From Dendrolimus kikuchii (Eukaryota; Arthropoda; Insecta; Lepidoptera; Lasiocampidae), in assembly GCA_019925095.2 (NCBI GenBank), contig CM034409.1, forward strand, positions 9,298,501 to 9,362,500: a stretch of DNA of 64,000 nt. The letters run 5' to 3'. Shown here piece after piece: positions 33,999-46,009 of the stretch; positions within the stretch are counted from its first letter, which is position 1, and every line of letters begins with the position of its first letter. Position numbers and translations under genes: made by a program. Under the pieces are notes generated by a model, which saw only the letters and a list, made by a program, of their open reading frames with translations, had not been told where the DNA came from and made no database searches.

Positions 33999-34366
33999 AC
34001 CGAAGTAAGAAAGAGAGTTGGTCTGAAAGAGAGTGTCGGGGTGAAGGTAAGGAAAGGAATGCTCCGGTGGTTCGGGCATGTGGAAAGAATGCATGATGAA
34101 AGAATGACTAAACAGATATACAATGCAAAAGTGGATGGATGCAGAAGTCGTGGAAGGCCACGACACGCCTTCCATGATCAAATTGATCGTGTACTAGCAG
34201 AAGGTGATGTCAGGAGCCTTAAGAACAGACGAGCTTGCATGACAAGAGTTATGAATGTCAAAGAGGCAAGTGAGGTGTGTAAGAATAAGCCTAAATGGCA
34301 CTCTGTTGTTCGTGCCTACCCCGCAAGGGAACTGGCGTGAAGTTATGTATATGTATGTATATGTAT
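33999..34366 (+). mobile_element. RTE-like LINE 3' end (family R) copy 2
   Basis: Exact 11-bp duplications ACAATAAAGAT at 33988-33998 and 34367-34377. Encodes VGLKESVGVKVRKGMLRWFG through YPARELA-stop without interruption and ends in a TATG/TATATG tail. Young looking: no stop in the retained 110 codons. Confidence 0.9.
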
Positions 34367-34642
34367 ACAATAAAGATCGAATGAAGTTCATTTTAATTAT
34401 GCTAACAGTTGCATTAACTCCGTGTATCAGGATCGATAGCTAATTAATCGGAGAACTGTGTATAATTAAGTTTTCATTTATCAGAAGCTAATTTGGAAAC
34501 TCATAGAGGGTTAATGTTTAACGCGACAAACTCAAACATCAATTTGCTAAAGTAAATAGACATCTCTAAATATTTACCAATCGACTCTATCGTTCGATGC
34601 AAAATACTTAGTGCAAGTCATGAGTTAAAAAAATATGAAGCC

Positions 34643-34735
34643 TTATTTTTTCTATTCCGAAGCTGGAAAATAGGCAGATGGCCCAGCTCATGGAAAGTGG
34701 TTAATCATCGCTTATATACATTTGCAAAACGTTTC
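34643..34735 (-). mobile_element. SINE-like repeat (family S) copy 8, fragment
   Basis: TTATTTTTTCTATTCCGAAG, then GGCAGATGGCCCAGCTCATG and TATACATTTGCAAAACG. Confidence 0.6.
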
Positions 34736-34856
34736 CAACATTTTCGATGGGATAAAGAAGGTGGAATAGGAGGATGAGATAGAACGATCAGATAGGATGA
34801 ATAGGATAGATTTCTCTCTATCCTAAATGAGAATGTGATATGGAATGAAGGTATGT

Positions 34857-35045
<189 letters not shown>

Positions 35046-35066
35046 TTATTAAAACTAATTTAAATA

Positions 35067-35300
35067 TCTATATATATAAAATTCTCGTGTTAAAGTGTTA
35101 CCAAATTCCTCCGAAACGGCTTGACCGATTTTTATGAAATTATTTGTGTATATTTTGTATATCTGAGAATAGGTCATAAACTATTTTTATACCCCTAAGT
35201 GGTAAGGGTGGTCCATTTCAACATTTACTTTCTGGTCATTTTTTTATTATTTGACATTAAAAAATACACATAACCCTTAATTTTCACCCGTCTACCACCA
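35067..35300 (+). mobile_element. Helitron 5' part
   Basis: TCTATATATATAAAATTCTC, then CCTCCGAAACGGCTTGACCG and TTTTTATGAAATTATTTGTG, the usual 5' half. No 3' CTAG end was found before family S copy 9. Confidence 0.65.
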
Positions 35301-35456
35301 ACCCACATTTTTAATAGCGATATTAGTACTGTAATAATCTTCAACTCTCAGTAGTCGATAACTGATCAATCCAACAGTTATTCCCGCCAGGCGTCTTCCT
35401 GTGTCATTTCTCAACTAGCAAACAGTACGGAGTAGGGATGAAAGCAATAAGTTAGT

Positions 35457-35717
35457 TATTTTTTATTTAACCATAGATATTTGTAACAACAAAGGTGCTA
35501 TAAAATTGCTGCTACTCTCTAAAGGGAGACTGGAACCTGGTGACTAATGCCGGAACACAACTCAAGGTTGTTATGGTGGCATACTCTAGACCAGAGGTGG
35601 TAGCCATACAGACCATCAACCACTCTACCATCTGGCTGTGGATTGTTTAATCGCAGCTTACGACAAGCCGCCCGGCCGCAGAAAACTGTAGTCTATCTCC
35701 GTTCCTGCACGGACAAA
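35457..35717 (-). mobile_element. SINE-like repeat (family S) copy 9, internally deleted
   Basis: TTTTTATTTAACCATAGATA lacks the segment CAGCAGACAGGC...CGCC found in other copies, then runs to TCCGTTCCTGCACGG. Confidence 0.75.
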
Positions 35718-36684
35718 AGAAATCATTGTAAGTGAAATCCACTGTGTTTATATTACAAATTGCACTGTGGAAAAACCTTTTGAAATCGTCATGTCTGTCC
35801 GCCAGTTTCTTTTTATATCAGTCTCCTTTTTTTAAATACTTGGTCATATATGTTCGGTCCTTGCCTAGTTTAAAGTAGGTAGAGCATCGCTCCATCAATT
35901 TTGTTGTCTACCCTCTTTCTGTGCAAGGCAACGGCCAATGCAGAACAGGGTAAGGGCAGCCATTTTGGACATTTACTATCTAAGTTTTAACAAAACCACA
36001 CCGTGCCGTGTGCTCTTCCTTTTTTGGTTACATTCATCAACTTATTATGATTACTGGCCGTGCCAAGGACTTTGATCACACCTAAAACTTGGTACGAAGT
36101 GCTAGCTCTATAGTGGAATTCAATGCCGTCTGCTGTTCCTCTGTGCAACCTGAAACGAGCCAGGAGAGCGCGGATTTTAAGGTTGGTGGCGCTCCTGCTT
36201 TTCTAGTGCAAGGATCTAGGTCAAATCTCTCTCATATAGTCCACAATTACCGAACCAGCATATTACGTGGGCTATAGTGTCCCACAAAACGTATAAAAAT
36301 TAGTGAGAACGTGTTATTTTATATTGTGTTACAGTGTCATAATTAGATCCCGGAAACATGACATGCCCTTTTGTCAGACTGTTTTAACCGATTTGAAAAG
36401 GTGGAGCTTTTAAATTCCTCTGTATATACTATTTCGACAAAACGCTCTGCTCTCAAAATTTGTACCAAAACCGTAAACAAGTCAGTTGCTTGTGAACTCC
36501 AATTTTACCACTAAAGCTATCAAGAAGTTTTACTATGTTTACCATGTCGTTACTTAAACTACGAGTACACTTGTTGTGTACACTAAATATTATTTATTCA
36601 ATGTGTTTCACTGTTTATGTACCCATATTGGAGTGGATTTATTAATTGATCGGCTAACTACTTGTTACGCAAGTAACTTGAATT
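35718..36684. other. No gene recognised; GC-richer stretch
   Basis: The stretch 35930-36290 is less AT-rich than its surroundings and has small open frames, but no known protein pattern. It is probably an unclassified repeat. Confidence 0.4.
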
Positions 36685-36699
36685 TTGCGATTTCAAGCT

Positions 36700-36920
36700 A
36701 CATACATATATAACTTCACGCCAGTTCCCTTGCGGGGTAGGCACGAACAACAGAACGCCATTTAGGCTTATTCTTACACACCTCATTTGCTTCTTTGACA
36801 TTCATAACTCTTGTAATGCACGCTCGTCTGTTCTTAAGGCTCCTGACATCACCTTCTGCTAGTACACGATCAATTTGATCATGGAAGGTGTGTCGTGGCC
36901 TTTCACGACTTCTGCATCAA
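36700..36920 (-). mobile_element. RTE-like LINE 3' end (family R) copy 3
   Basis: The reverse strand encodes the CMTRVMNVKEA-like tail through AYPARELA-stop. Exact 15-bp duplications TTGCGATTTCAAGCT at 36685-36699 and 36921-36935. Confidence 0.9.
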
Positions 36921-37088
36921 TTGCGATTTCAAGCTTCCCGTGATAAATTGCTAGAACTAAAAAGCCTGTTAAATTGGTCATATCTATTTATCTGTCACAA
37001 CTAATACTTGTTGAAATTGTTTTAATGATCACTTCGTTCCCGTTAAGCAATATGTTTATAAATTGTAGTCTATATGTTATTCTAATGT

Positions 37089-37570
37089 ATTAGTGGTCGC
37101 CTGTGCTCAAAATCCGACCATAATAATTAATGTCAAAAACTATATATACTTCTATAATCACAGATTTCGCCAAGGCTACACTGTTAATTTGACTTAAACA
37201 ATAAACAGAGTATATATGCGTGTGTGTGTGTCAAATACATGGTAGTGTGTGTAATGTTTTTTTATTGAGTTAATGTATTTTTTATGTATAATTTAAAAAA
37301 AAATAGCATTTGTCGCTTCTTCTCTATATAAACTACTAGCTGTCCCGGCAGACGTTGTTCTGCCCTGAAGAAATAAAATTTAGAACCCGATTGTGGCGCC
37401 ACCTAACGGGTCCAAATGTAAGCTATCCTATCTTTCAAGTAGGATCAAACCAGGAGTCCATCGCGGACAAACAACGTGACACGTAATTTATATATATTAA
37501 GATAAATATGCGAAATTTCCTACTTTTCCGCCCGCGCAATTTTCGTAAAAAGGATAGATAATCTATATTA
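37089..37570 (+). repeat. Dispersed repeat family V, copy 1, with Helitron inserted
   Basis: TAGTGGTCGCCTGTGCTCAA, CAGATTTCGCCAAGGCTACA, CAAATACATGGTAGTGTGTG and CTTCTTCTCTATATAAACTA occur in the same order at 54350-54600. The repeat resumes after the Helitron at 37503 with GCGAAATTTCC and CCCGCGCAATTTTCGTAAAA. Class unknown. Confidence 0.75.
37336..37502 (-). mobile_element. 167-bp Helitron with confirmed boundaries
   Basis: Reverse orientation: CTAGCTGTCCCGGCAGACGT at the 3' end, and GA at 37501-37502 (TC at the 5' end of the element). The empty version of the site in family V copy 2 reads AAACTA then TAAGTGTG (54600/54601), so insertion was between A and T with no target duplication, the Helitron rule. 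Confidence 0.85.
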
Positions 37571-37649
37571 CGGTAAGGTTTCACAATTTGGTACCATTGC
37601 GGGATATGTTGTTTGTTACGTATTTAGTGTGTTACATTTTTGAACTGAA

Positions 37650-38580
37650 ACATCTTTAGAATCGTTGTGATTTAAAACTTGATGAAACGAAAAAGCGACA
37701 CTAAAAAGAGATAAACACATAAATCTATAGGACTAAGTCTGCGAGAGAATGAGATAGAATACATTATATTTAATCATTTAAACATTATGCTCATACAGAT
37801 AGACAAATATATTATAACGATATAATATATGGCAGGGATGGAAGGTACACCGCTGATATAGAAAGAAGAGTGAATTTGGGGAATAGTGTGAATGGAGCGT
37901 TAGGTAAACTTCTAGGCGCTAAGAACCTCAGCCAGAAGGCCCAGCTCGCCGTACACAATGCGGTGCTGGTACCTACGCTCACGTATGGAAGCGAGAGTTG
38001 GGTATGGAAGAAAGAGCATGAAAGTAGAGTAAACGCGGTCGAGATGCGAGCACTGCGCAAAATCTGCGGAGTGACGCTTGCGGACCGCGTTCGTAATACC
38101 GAAGTAAGAAAGACAGTTGGTCTGAAAGAGAGTGTCGGGGTGAAGGTAAGGAAATGAATGCTCCGGTGGTTCGGACATGTAAAAAGAATGCATGATGAAA
38201 GAATGAATAAACAGATATACAATGCAAAAGTGGATGGATGCAGAAGTCGTGGAAGGCCACGACACACTTTCCATGATCAAATTGATCGTGTACTAGCAGA
38301 AGGTGATGTTAGGAGCCTTAAGAACAGACGAGCGTGCATGAGAAGAGTTATGAATGTCAAAGAAGCAAGTGAGGTGTGTAAGAATAAGCCTAAATGGCGC
38401 TCTGTTGTTCGTGCCTACCCCGCAAGGGAACTGGCGTGAAGTTATGTATGTATGTATGTATGTATGATATAATATATGAAATGTGACGTCACAACATTTA
38501 GAATCCCACCTCTTGTCACACTTTGTTTCACTTCTACTGCGTGTGAACTGCATACACACACAATATATTTGTAATAATAA
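37650..38580 (-). repeat. Dispersed repeat family U, copy 4, with LINE inserted
   Basis: Reverse orientation: CATCTTTAGAATCGTTGTGA, ACACTAAAAAGAGATAAACA and TATGCTCATAC up to 37831. After the LINE insertion it continues 38479-38580 with TTGTCACACTTTGTTTCACT and CTGCGTGTGAACTGCATACA. Confidence 0.8.
37832..38465 (+). mobile_element. RTE-like LINE 3' end (family R) copy 4, longest of the short copies
   Basis: Exact 13-bp duplications GATATAATATATG at 37819-37831 and 38466-38478. Encodes DGRYTADIERRVNLGNSVNG, LTYGSESWVWKKEHESRVNA and onward to YPARELA-stop, with one in-frame TGA (38155-38157). It covers the region missing from the long copy at 55811-58421. Ends in (TATG)n. Confidence 0.92.
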
Positions 38581-39289
38581 TGACTGTAAAGTCTCGCAAT
38601 GTGTTGTTGTTAGCAATGTTTTTTCTTTCTTTCACTTGCACGTTTATCAATGAAAGAGTAACAAAAATCCATCCATCCTCACAGACTTCCTCGTTTATAA
38701 TATTAACAGGATTAGAAAAGATGTGTCTTATTATATAAGTTCTCGTAACGTATTGCGGCGCGATCGGCTTCCTACTTGAAAATAGGCTTTCTTTAGCCGA
38801 CTTGACTCTAGCAGCTCGAAGCTCGGGTTCGGTCTACCTATTTTACTTCTCTGAGAGTATAGGGTAGAAAATTCACGAACTCACAAAATTTCATGAACCA
38901 TCTATATCCAATATTCCAACATCAAATATGGCAGACGGCTTCACAGTATTAGCATTTTTAGGATTCCTGTTCTAAAAGTCAAGAGTACTTATAATAAGTA
39001 ATAAAGTTCCACGTGTTATTGAAATACCTGGAAATATTTGGTCCATATTCAATATTCACGTGGAAAAATTTCCAGAAACAATAAAGCTCGGCATATTGGC
39101 ACTAGCAAGCCATATACTAGCAGATTGCTCCAATAAAAAGTTTCGATATAAAATTTCCTCAAATAACCTCTTGTGGAAGACAAATGGGCTCTTTGTTTAT
39201 CTATGATGTTCTGTCTTTACCGTTAAGATAATAAATGTTATTGTTGGGAACAAAAATATGATAAGGTCCTGGGCTACTTAATAAATATA
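38581..39289. other. No gene recognised
   Basis: Unique-looking AT-rich sequence next to the copia element. Confidence 0.55.
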
Positions 39290-39345
39290 CAGAAAACAGT
39301 TAGATGTGTGTGGACAGAAAACAATATGCTTATGTGTAGAATGTA

Positions 39346-39418
39346 GTAAATTTGAATTTAATATTGGAATGCGTGGCTGTCTTAAGTTGTTTCTGCCACC
39401 ATTGAAGTAACACTCGAA
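39346..39418 (+). repeat. LTR core, 5' copy
   Basis: A 73-bp stretch (GTAAATTTGAATTTAATATT to TGAAGTAACACTCGAA) identical to 43830-43902. Confidence 0.85.
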
Positions 39419-39483
39419 AATATATCTCGTAACAACGTAGACCTTTCGTGGATTTATTAATCGCGACTTCTTAGCCCCCAACA

Positions 39484-39500
39484 TTGGTCATGGGCCCAGG
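39484..39500 (+). promoter_or_regulatory. Primer-binding site of the copia element
   Basis: TTGGTCATGGGCCCAGG directly follows the LTR end CAACA. Copia-type elements prime minus-strand synthesis with an internal fragment of initiator methionine tRNA, and this matches that pattern. Confidence 0.75.
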
Positions 39501-39604
39501 CAGCGCAAGTCCATAGCGCTGTTCTATTAACAAAAAGAATTCAGGTTGGTGAATATTCAAAAGCAGTATAATTAATTGCGAAAAGGTGCAGAACGATAAG
39601 CAGT

Positions 39605-42600
39605 ATGTCGATGCGAATCGAGCCCTTGGGCAAGGATAATTACGACAGCTGGAGAATTCAGGTACAAGCTCTATTAATTAAAAACAATGAGTGGAAGTAC
39701 GTAAGTGGCAAAGTTCTTAGACCAGCTGAGATTAATGAAGCTGAACGCTGGGTGGAAGAGGACGAAAACGCCAAAGCCGATCTGATTCTTTCGATGAGTG
39801 GAAGTGAACTTCGACATATTAGAGGTTGTAATACTTCCAGAGATGTTTGGCTGAAATTGGAGTCAATATACGCATCGAAGGGACCCGCTAAGAAGGCTAC
39901 ACTTTTAAAGCGTTTAATCCTGCACAAAATGTCGGAGACAGGAAATGTTAGAGAACATTTGGATACTTTTTTCGACGCTGTGGACAAGCTTGCAGACATG
40001 GGTATAAGTATCAACGAAGATTTAGTATCTATTATGTTGTTATACAGTTTGCCCGGAAATTTTGAAAGCTTTAGATGTGCGATTGAATCAAGAGACGAGT
40101 TGCCGAGACCAGAGGCCTTGAAAATTAAAATACTGGAAGAGCATGAATCCAGAGATGCAAATAAAAATCTGGATGAAGGTGTTTTGTACACGAAAGCGAG
40201 AAGGTATCCTAAGAAAGGCGCAAAGAACAAAAGTACAGTTCGAGACAAAACTGAAAAGAGTAGAACTGAAAAGAAAGGTTTTAGATTTAAATGTTATAAA
40301 TGTCACGAACGTGGACACAAAGCATCGGAGTGCAAAATTAAAATAGGTAGAAAAGCACAGAAAGCAGAAGAAACACATTGTATTAATAATATTCTAACCA
40401 CTTTTAATGTTTTAGATGTAGAAGTTTGTAATGCTGTAAATGTTCAAAAACATGACTGGATTTTGGACAGTGGGTGCACGTCTCACCTTTGTAATGATGC
40501 GAGTAAGTTTGGGGACACTTTAAAAATGACTAGCGGAGAACTAAATTTAGCGACGCATGTAAGTACTGACATAAAAGGTAAGGGTACTGTAAGGTTGTCG
40601 GCATGGAGCGAACACTCGAGGGATTTATTTGAACTACGCGATACGTTGTTTGTTCCTAATTTAAGGACGAATTTAATTTCAGTAGCCAAAATAACAAATA
40701 ACGGTTATAATGTTACGTTCAATAACGATGTAGCTCAGGTTATTGATAAGAATGGTGAAATTAAATTGACGGCATATCGTAGAGGTAATTTATATTGTTT
40801 AAATAGCCCGGAATATATATTTAATTTGAGTGATTCGAATGCTGATGTACGTTGTTGGCACGAGCGATTAGGACATTTGAATGGAAAAGATGTTGCTAAG
40901 CTTTTAGGTAAATTAGGTGCTAAGTTTGATGTGACCGAAGTACGAAACTTACGTGATTGCGATATTTGTGCTAGAGGAAAAATGACCGCGTTACCTTTTT
41001 CTGATTCCCATAGTCCTTGTACTGAAAAATTACAAATAGTCTATTCTGATATTGTAGGACCTATGAGATGTGAATCTATAGGTGGAGCAAAATATTTTAT
41101 AACTTTTATCGACGATTGTACACGTTGGTGTGAAGTTTATTTTCTAAGTGCGAAAAATAAAGCCTTAGAAGCCTTTAAGGTGTATAAAAGTCACGTTGAG
41201 AACATGACGGGACTTAAGATTAAATATCTCCAGACCGACAATGGAGGAGAATATTGTAACTCGGAATTTGTTCGATTTTTGAAACAAGCAGGCATACAGC
41301 GAAGACTAACCGTGCCTCGAACACCGCAGCAGAACGGAATAGCAGAACGAATGAACCGGACCTTGGTGGAAATGGCAAGGTGTATGCTATTGAGTTCTGA
41401 TCTTTCCTCAGGTTTTTAGGCCGAAGCGGTAGATACCGCATGTTACGTCAGAAACCGTTGTCCTACTAGAAGTCTACAGGGTGAAATTCCTTATGAAAAA
41501 TGGCGAAACAAATCGGTGAAAATTGCATACTTTCGAAGATTTGGAACTAAGGTACACATTCTTGATAAAGATCCAAACAAAAATAAATTCGCAGCAAGAG
41601 GTATTGCTGGTAACTTTGTTGGATACCCGAAGAACGCCAAGGGATATCGTGTGTGGATTCCTGAGCGAAGGCAGTTCATGATTGCGAGAGATGTGAAATT
41701 TCACGAAAGTCCAAACATACGAAAGGACAGCTCTCAGCAAGAGCCGAGCCTATTAAACATTACGAAAGACGGCGATCAGGATTTCATAGAAATAGACTTT
41801 ACAAAATCGAATGTTCCAGTTGAAAAACATAGACATGAAGCAGAAGAGATTGACAATATGCAAGACATATGGAGTGAATGTCAAGAATATCCTGCAGAGT
41901 ATGACATAGATGTGTCTTCATCTAGACGATTACAAGTGGAACAACAAGCCGAAGAAACAAGGCATGACACACTTGATCAGCTAAGGATGACGACGAGAGC
42001 TCCTGGTAGACCTAGAATATTACGCACAGGAAGCGTAGGCCGACCGAAGAAGATCTATCAAACAAGGGAAGTTGAGCGATCTGTAACTTCTACTGATGCA
42101 AATGAGGTTGAAGATTTTGCTGGTTCAACTGAGATCACCTTGAAGAATGCTTTGAAAAGTAAGGATAAACCTGATTGGGAGGAAGCCATATTATCTGAAA
42201 TTAGAAGTTTAGTTCAGAAAGGTACATGGGAGATAGTAAAAAGACCGAAAAACAGGAACGTTGTAGGCTGCCGTTATGTGTTGACGACAAAGCAGAACGT
42301 CGACAAGACTCTAAAGAAGAAAGCGAGACTTGTAGCACAAGGTTTCAGCCAGCGATATGGGGTCGACTATGAGAAAACCTTTGCACCTGTTGCTAGACTA
42401 GACACCGTCAGATTGTTAATGGCTCTCGCAGTTGAATTGGACTTGGAAATTCACCAATTAGATATAAACACTGCTTATTTAAATGGATCCTTGGATGAAG
42501 AGATTTACATGGAGATACCAGAACTATTAAGAGAAAGTTTAATTAAGCTTATGAATCGTGAGGGAGAAGATCCAATAGTCAAAAAGCGTGCGCAAATCAT

Positions 42601-43753
42601 GCTGAATAAATTGGATAGTGGTTGCGATTCATGCTTATTGCGGAAATCATTGTATGGTTTGAAGCAAGCTGGACGTCAATGGAATCTCAAACTCAACAAA
42701 AAGTTGATTTCTATGGGATTGAAGCAAAGTCTGAACGAGCCATGTTTATACTTTAAACAAAGTGCAAATAGCCATTTGTTTGTATTGGTTTACGTAGACG
42801 ATATTTTGGTGGCAAGTCAAGAAAGAGGTTTAATTATTAAATTTAAAGATGAGCTGTCAAGGGAGTTCGAATTAAAAGATTATGGTCAGGCAAAATATAT
42901 TTTAGGAATAGACATACGGAGAAATAATAATGACAATGTCATTATTTTGTCACAACAAAGTTATATTGACAATTTATTGAAACGTTTTTCAATGGAAAAT
43001 TGCAATAAATGTGCAACGCCGATGGAAATTAATTCCAAACATAAACCAGAAGAAAAATGCGATGACGACGAAAGCGATACAAATTGGCCGTATCGAGAAT
43101 TGATAGGTTGTTTGAATTACCTAAGCAATGCAACTAGACCAGATATTGCTAATGCGGTGAGTAAGCTAAGCCAAAAAGTCACGAATCCTGAAAAATCTGA
43201 TTGGAAATCTGCAAAACGTGTATTACGTTACCTGAAAGGGACCATACAACGTAGTCTCGTATACAAGAAGACTAGTAATTGTATACAGGGTTTTTCGGAC
43301 GCAGATTGGGGGAATTGTTTACTAGACAGACGATCTTATTCGGGTTATGCATTTATTTTAGGTGGTGCGTGTATATCCTGGCAGTCTAGGAAACAACGTA
43401 GCGTGGCGACATCGACTTGTGAGGCAGAGTACGTCAGCCTTTCTGAAAGTATGAAGGAGGCAGTGTATCTAAATAGTCTGATGAAGGAAGTAGGGCTCAT
43501 GAGGTATGCTCGAGTGATTGTTCATGCCGATAACCAAGGGGCTATGTTTTTAGCTCAAGACCCAATGTTTCATGCGCGTAGCAAGCATATTGATATTCGA
43601 TATCACTACATTAGGGAGGTTTTAAGGGATACGAACGACATTGTGTTGAAACATGTGCCCACTGAATCCATGTTGGCAGACGTGCTTACTAAGCCATTAG
43701 CTAGTGTTAAACACTACAAGTGTTTAGATGGTTTAGGTATTAAGTTGAGTTAA
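39605..43753 (+). pseudogene. Copia gag-pol polyprotein with one internal stop
   Basis: A single frame of 1382 codons with one TAG at 41417-41419 (codon 605), where copia integrases usually have a tryptophan codon. Order: Gag with CCHC knuckle (CYKCHERGHKASEC, about residue 230); protease WILDSGCTSH (about 284-293); integrase HHCC domain (CWHERLGHLNG, CDICARGK) and catalytic D-D-E region (YSDIVGP, LQTDNGGEY, NGIAERMNRTL, about 480-590); reverse transcriptase (DINTAYLNGS about 953, YVDDILVA about 1063); RNase H (GFSDADWGN about 1229, STCEAEYVSL, SKHIDIRYHYIREV). All catalytic motifs seen look intact. Because of the stop, a normal product would end within the integrase, so I call it a pseudogene, though a recent one. 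Confidence 0.92.
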
Positions 43754-43829
43754 TTTGTCTTCTGGATATTTTATGTAATTAAATTAAAATTTATAGGGGC
43801 GTGATGGATATACAAACTTTTTGTATATG

Positions 43830-43902
43830 GTAAATTTGAATTTAATATTGGAATGCGTGGCTGTCTTAAGTTGTTTCTGCCACCATTGAAGTAACACTCG
43901 AA
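43830..43902 (+). repeat. LTR core, 3' copy
   Basis: Identical to 39346-39418. It is followed by TGTTGCGGTGAACGG rather than the AATATATCTCGTAACAACG of the 5' side. Confidence 0.85.
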
Positions 43903-43905
43903 TGT

Positions 43906-44186
43906 TGCGGTGAACGGCTAGTACAAATTCCGCCGCAGTTGTCCCGACCTACATGTTAAATTTCTTGGAAAATATTGTGATATATATATTTTTCTAAATT
44001 ACCTTCTTAAGAGATTGCCTGGGCTCGAGTTAAGAATACTTTATCGTAAATTGTATGGTTTAGGGTTGTACCTATGCCCCGTTTATAATTTGCATCGCCT
44101 TATTCCTTCTTTCCTTTTACAATTGGGGAGGTGACACATTGGAAATAAAAACGCTAAAATATGTCGGAATTCACTAACGAAATCTA
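43906..44186. other. Flank of the copia element, nothing recognised
   Basis: No coding pattern. It may include a rearranged 3' LTR part or another element. Confidence 0.4.
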
Positions 44187-44389
44187 TCTTTATATATATA
44201 ATTCTTCTGTACGTGTGTTGACAGTGAACTCCTCCTAAACGGCTGGACCGATTTGAATGAATTTTTTTGTGTGTGTTCAAGTGGATTCGAGGATAGTTTA
44301 GGTTCACAATTAGAGCCAGTAGGTGGCGCTGCAATCGGGTTCTAAATTTTATTTCTTCAGGGCAGAACAACGTCTGCCGGGATAGCTAG
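44187..44389 (+). mobile_element. Helitron
   Basis: TCTTTATATATATAATTCTT to GGTGGCGCTGCAATCGGGTT and CAACGTCTGCCGGGATAGCTAG before T. Complete copy of the subfamily also seen in reverse at 37336, 25212 and 63033. Confidence 0.85.
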
Positions 44390-44390
44390 T

Positions 44391-44930
44391 AATAATATAA
44401 AATTCTAAACATGCCGTGTTTGTACATTGAAGCCATTTAAAAAAAAAACATTGGAATAGACTATATAAACGACGGAAAACACGATGCAAATTTTTTAGAT
44501 TTCTTGTCTGTTTGTCGGTTTGTCAGTTTGTTAGGGATTCAGTACACGAACTGATTTTGATGCGGTTTTCACTGATCGACAGCAAATTCTTAGACTTAAA
44601 ATCTGCCCGATTTTTTATATTAGGAATCCCGCGGGCATTTTTCTGGGAATGATTTAAAATGGTCAGATTAAAAAAAATCGTATTCCAATGTGATTTTTTC
44701 ATTGATCGATAGAAAATTTTATGTAATAAAATGTGTGACATTTTTTATGCCTAGAATCCCGCGGGAATTTTCCTGAGAGTGTTTTGTAATTGTTCGGGTG
44801 CATAAAAATTAGCTTAGCCAACACAGTTATCACTAAAACTTATGCTTAAATTATTTTTTAAATACTGCGGTATTTTGAGTCACGGGAATCCCGCGAGAAT
44901 TTCATGTCAAACGCGGACGAAGTCGCGTGT
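44391..44930 (+). mobile_element. Helitron-like element made of repeated subunits
   Basis: AAATTCTAAACATGCCGTGT, CTGATCGACAGCAAATTCTT, then repeats of CCCGCGGGAATTTT-like motifs and GCGGACGAAGTCGCG near the end. Parallel to 9846-10262 over almost its whole length. It follows the previous Helitron directly. Confidence 0.65.
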
Positions 44931-45179
44931 ATTTCTTAATAAAACTATAAGATTCCCAGATCTCGGCATCAATTTAGATGTAACATCTGATTTCCATACA
45001 ATGGCGATCAGATACTACTGGGTAAAATTTTGATTCTTTCGACGCTCAAAGTCCTAGATATAGCAATAATTATATAAGCACTCTACGTAACTGAGTGTAC
45101 CGCTAGAGAGCTGCAATACTTAAGGATCGATGGTATCAAAAATTAATACGAAATGGTTACTACGATACGCAGACCCTAA
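44931..45179. other. No gene recognised
   Basis: Short AT-rich stretch between Helitron copies. Confidence 0.5.
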
Positions 45180-45432
45180 TCTATACAGATAAATAAAATT
45201 GAAGTCTGCTTGTATTGTCAAAATAACAGCTCTTTACTAAATGCATATGAAAGTATAAACGGGACTTATAGCACGAAATCATTTTTATAAAATTTTAGTC
45301 TGTCTGTCTGGATATATGGGCTAATCGCTGGACTAATTTTGACAGGACTTTCACTGGCAGAGAGTTTATGTTATAAGGAGTAACTTAACACAAAACACCA
45401 TTCCACTTGGACAAAGTCGTGGGCACAGCTAA
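45180..45432 (+). mobile_element. Helitron-like repeat
   Basis: TCTATACAGATAAATAAAAT at the 5' end; TTGGACAAAGTCGTGGGCAC and AGCTAA at the 3' end. Confidence 0.6.
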
Positions 45433-45451
45433 TAGCAAATAAAGAGATACA

Positions 45452-45830
45452 TCTACACTAATATAATAAAGAGAAAAAAATTGTATGTTTGTAACGTATA
45501 AAATCAAAAACTACTGGACCGATTTCAAACATTCTTTATCCTTTACAATGCTACATTATCCCTGAGTAATATATGCTATATTTATTACTGGAAACAAATT
45601 AGGGACCCCTACTAAAACTAAGAAAGGTCCACCGGTGCGAAGCCGAGAATGGCCGTTAATAAAACTATAAAGATGCAAAGAAAGACACTAGTTACTACAA
45701 GTACCAGTATAAGAAAATATTTTAGACTAAAACACAGAGCTCGATACAAGCAAACTACTCAAATATTCTATTTTGTATACACAGGTCAGCGGTGGCCTGA
45801 ATTATTTGTAACAACGCGAACAGCGGCTAG
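45452..45830 (+). mobile_element. Helitron (Lep1-like)
   Basis: TCTACACTAATATAATAAAG to GCGAACAGCGGCTAG. It shares AAACTACTGGACCGATTTCA and GCTACATTATCC with 52285-52610. Confidence 0.7.
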
Positions 45831-46009
45831 TAACTATATTCTGGGGTAAAACTGAAATACAGTATAAAGGATGAATGAGAATTCTCAAGTATGTTACATA
45901 ATAAAAATTTACCAATGCGTGTTTTAGTATTGAATGATTCCGATCGTACACTGCAATTATCATTTCGGCACAGAACCCTATGTTAAATGTCAACAATGCC
46001 CCATTTTTG

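Larger units (their letters stand above)
39290..43905 (+). mobile_element. Ty1/copia LTR retrotransposon, almost complete
   Basis: Order: partial 5' LTR ending CCCCCAACA (39483); primer-binding site TTGGTCATGGGCCCAGG (39484-39500), like the site used by Drosophila copia for the initiator-tRNA fragment; gag-pol 39605-43753; polypurine-like ATAGGGGCG (about 43793-43801); then a 3' LTR starting TGATGGATAT at 43802. The two LTR regions share a 73-bp identical core (39346-39418 and 43830-43902) but do not align outside it, so the outer ends and target duplication are unresolved. Confidence 0.85.

Noticed and set aside
39658..40378. 196- and 96-codon reverse-strand frames within the copia gag region
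   Set aside because: They are shadows of the long forward gag-pol frame, which carries all expected domains in order.
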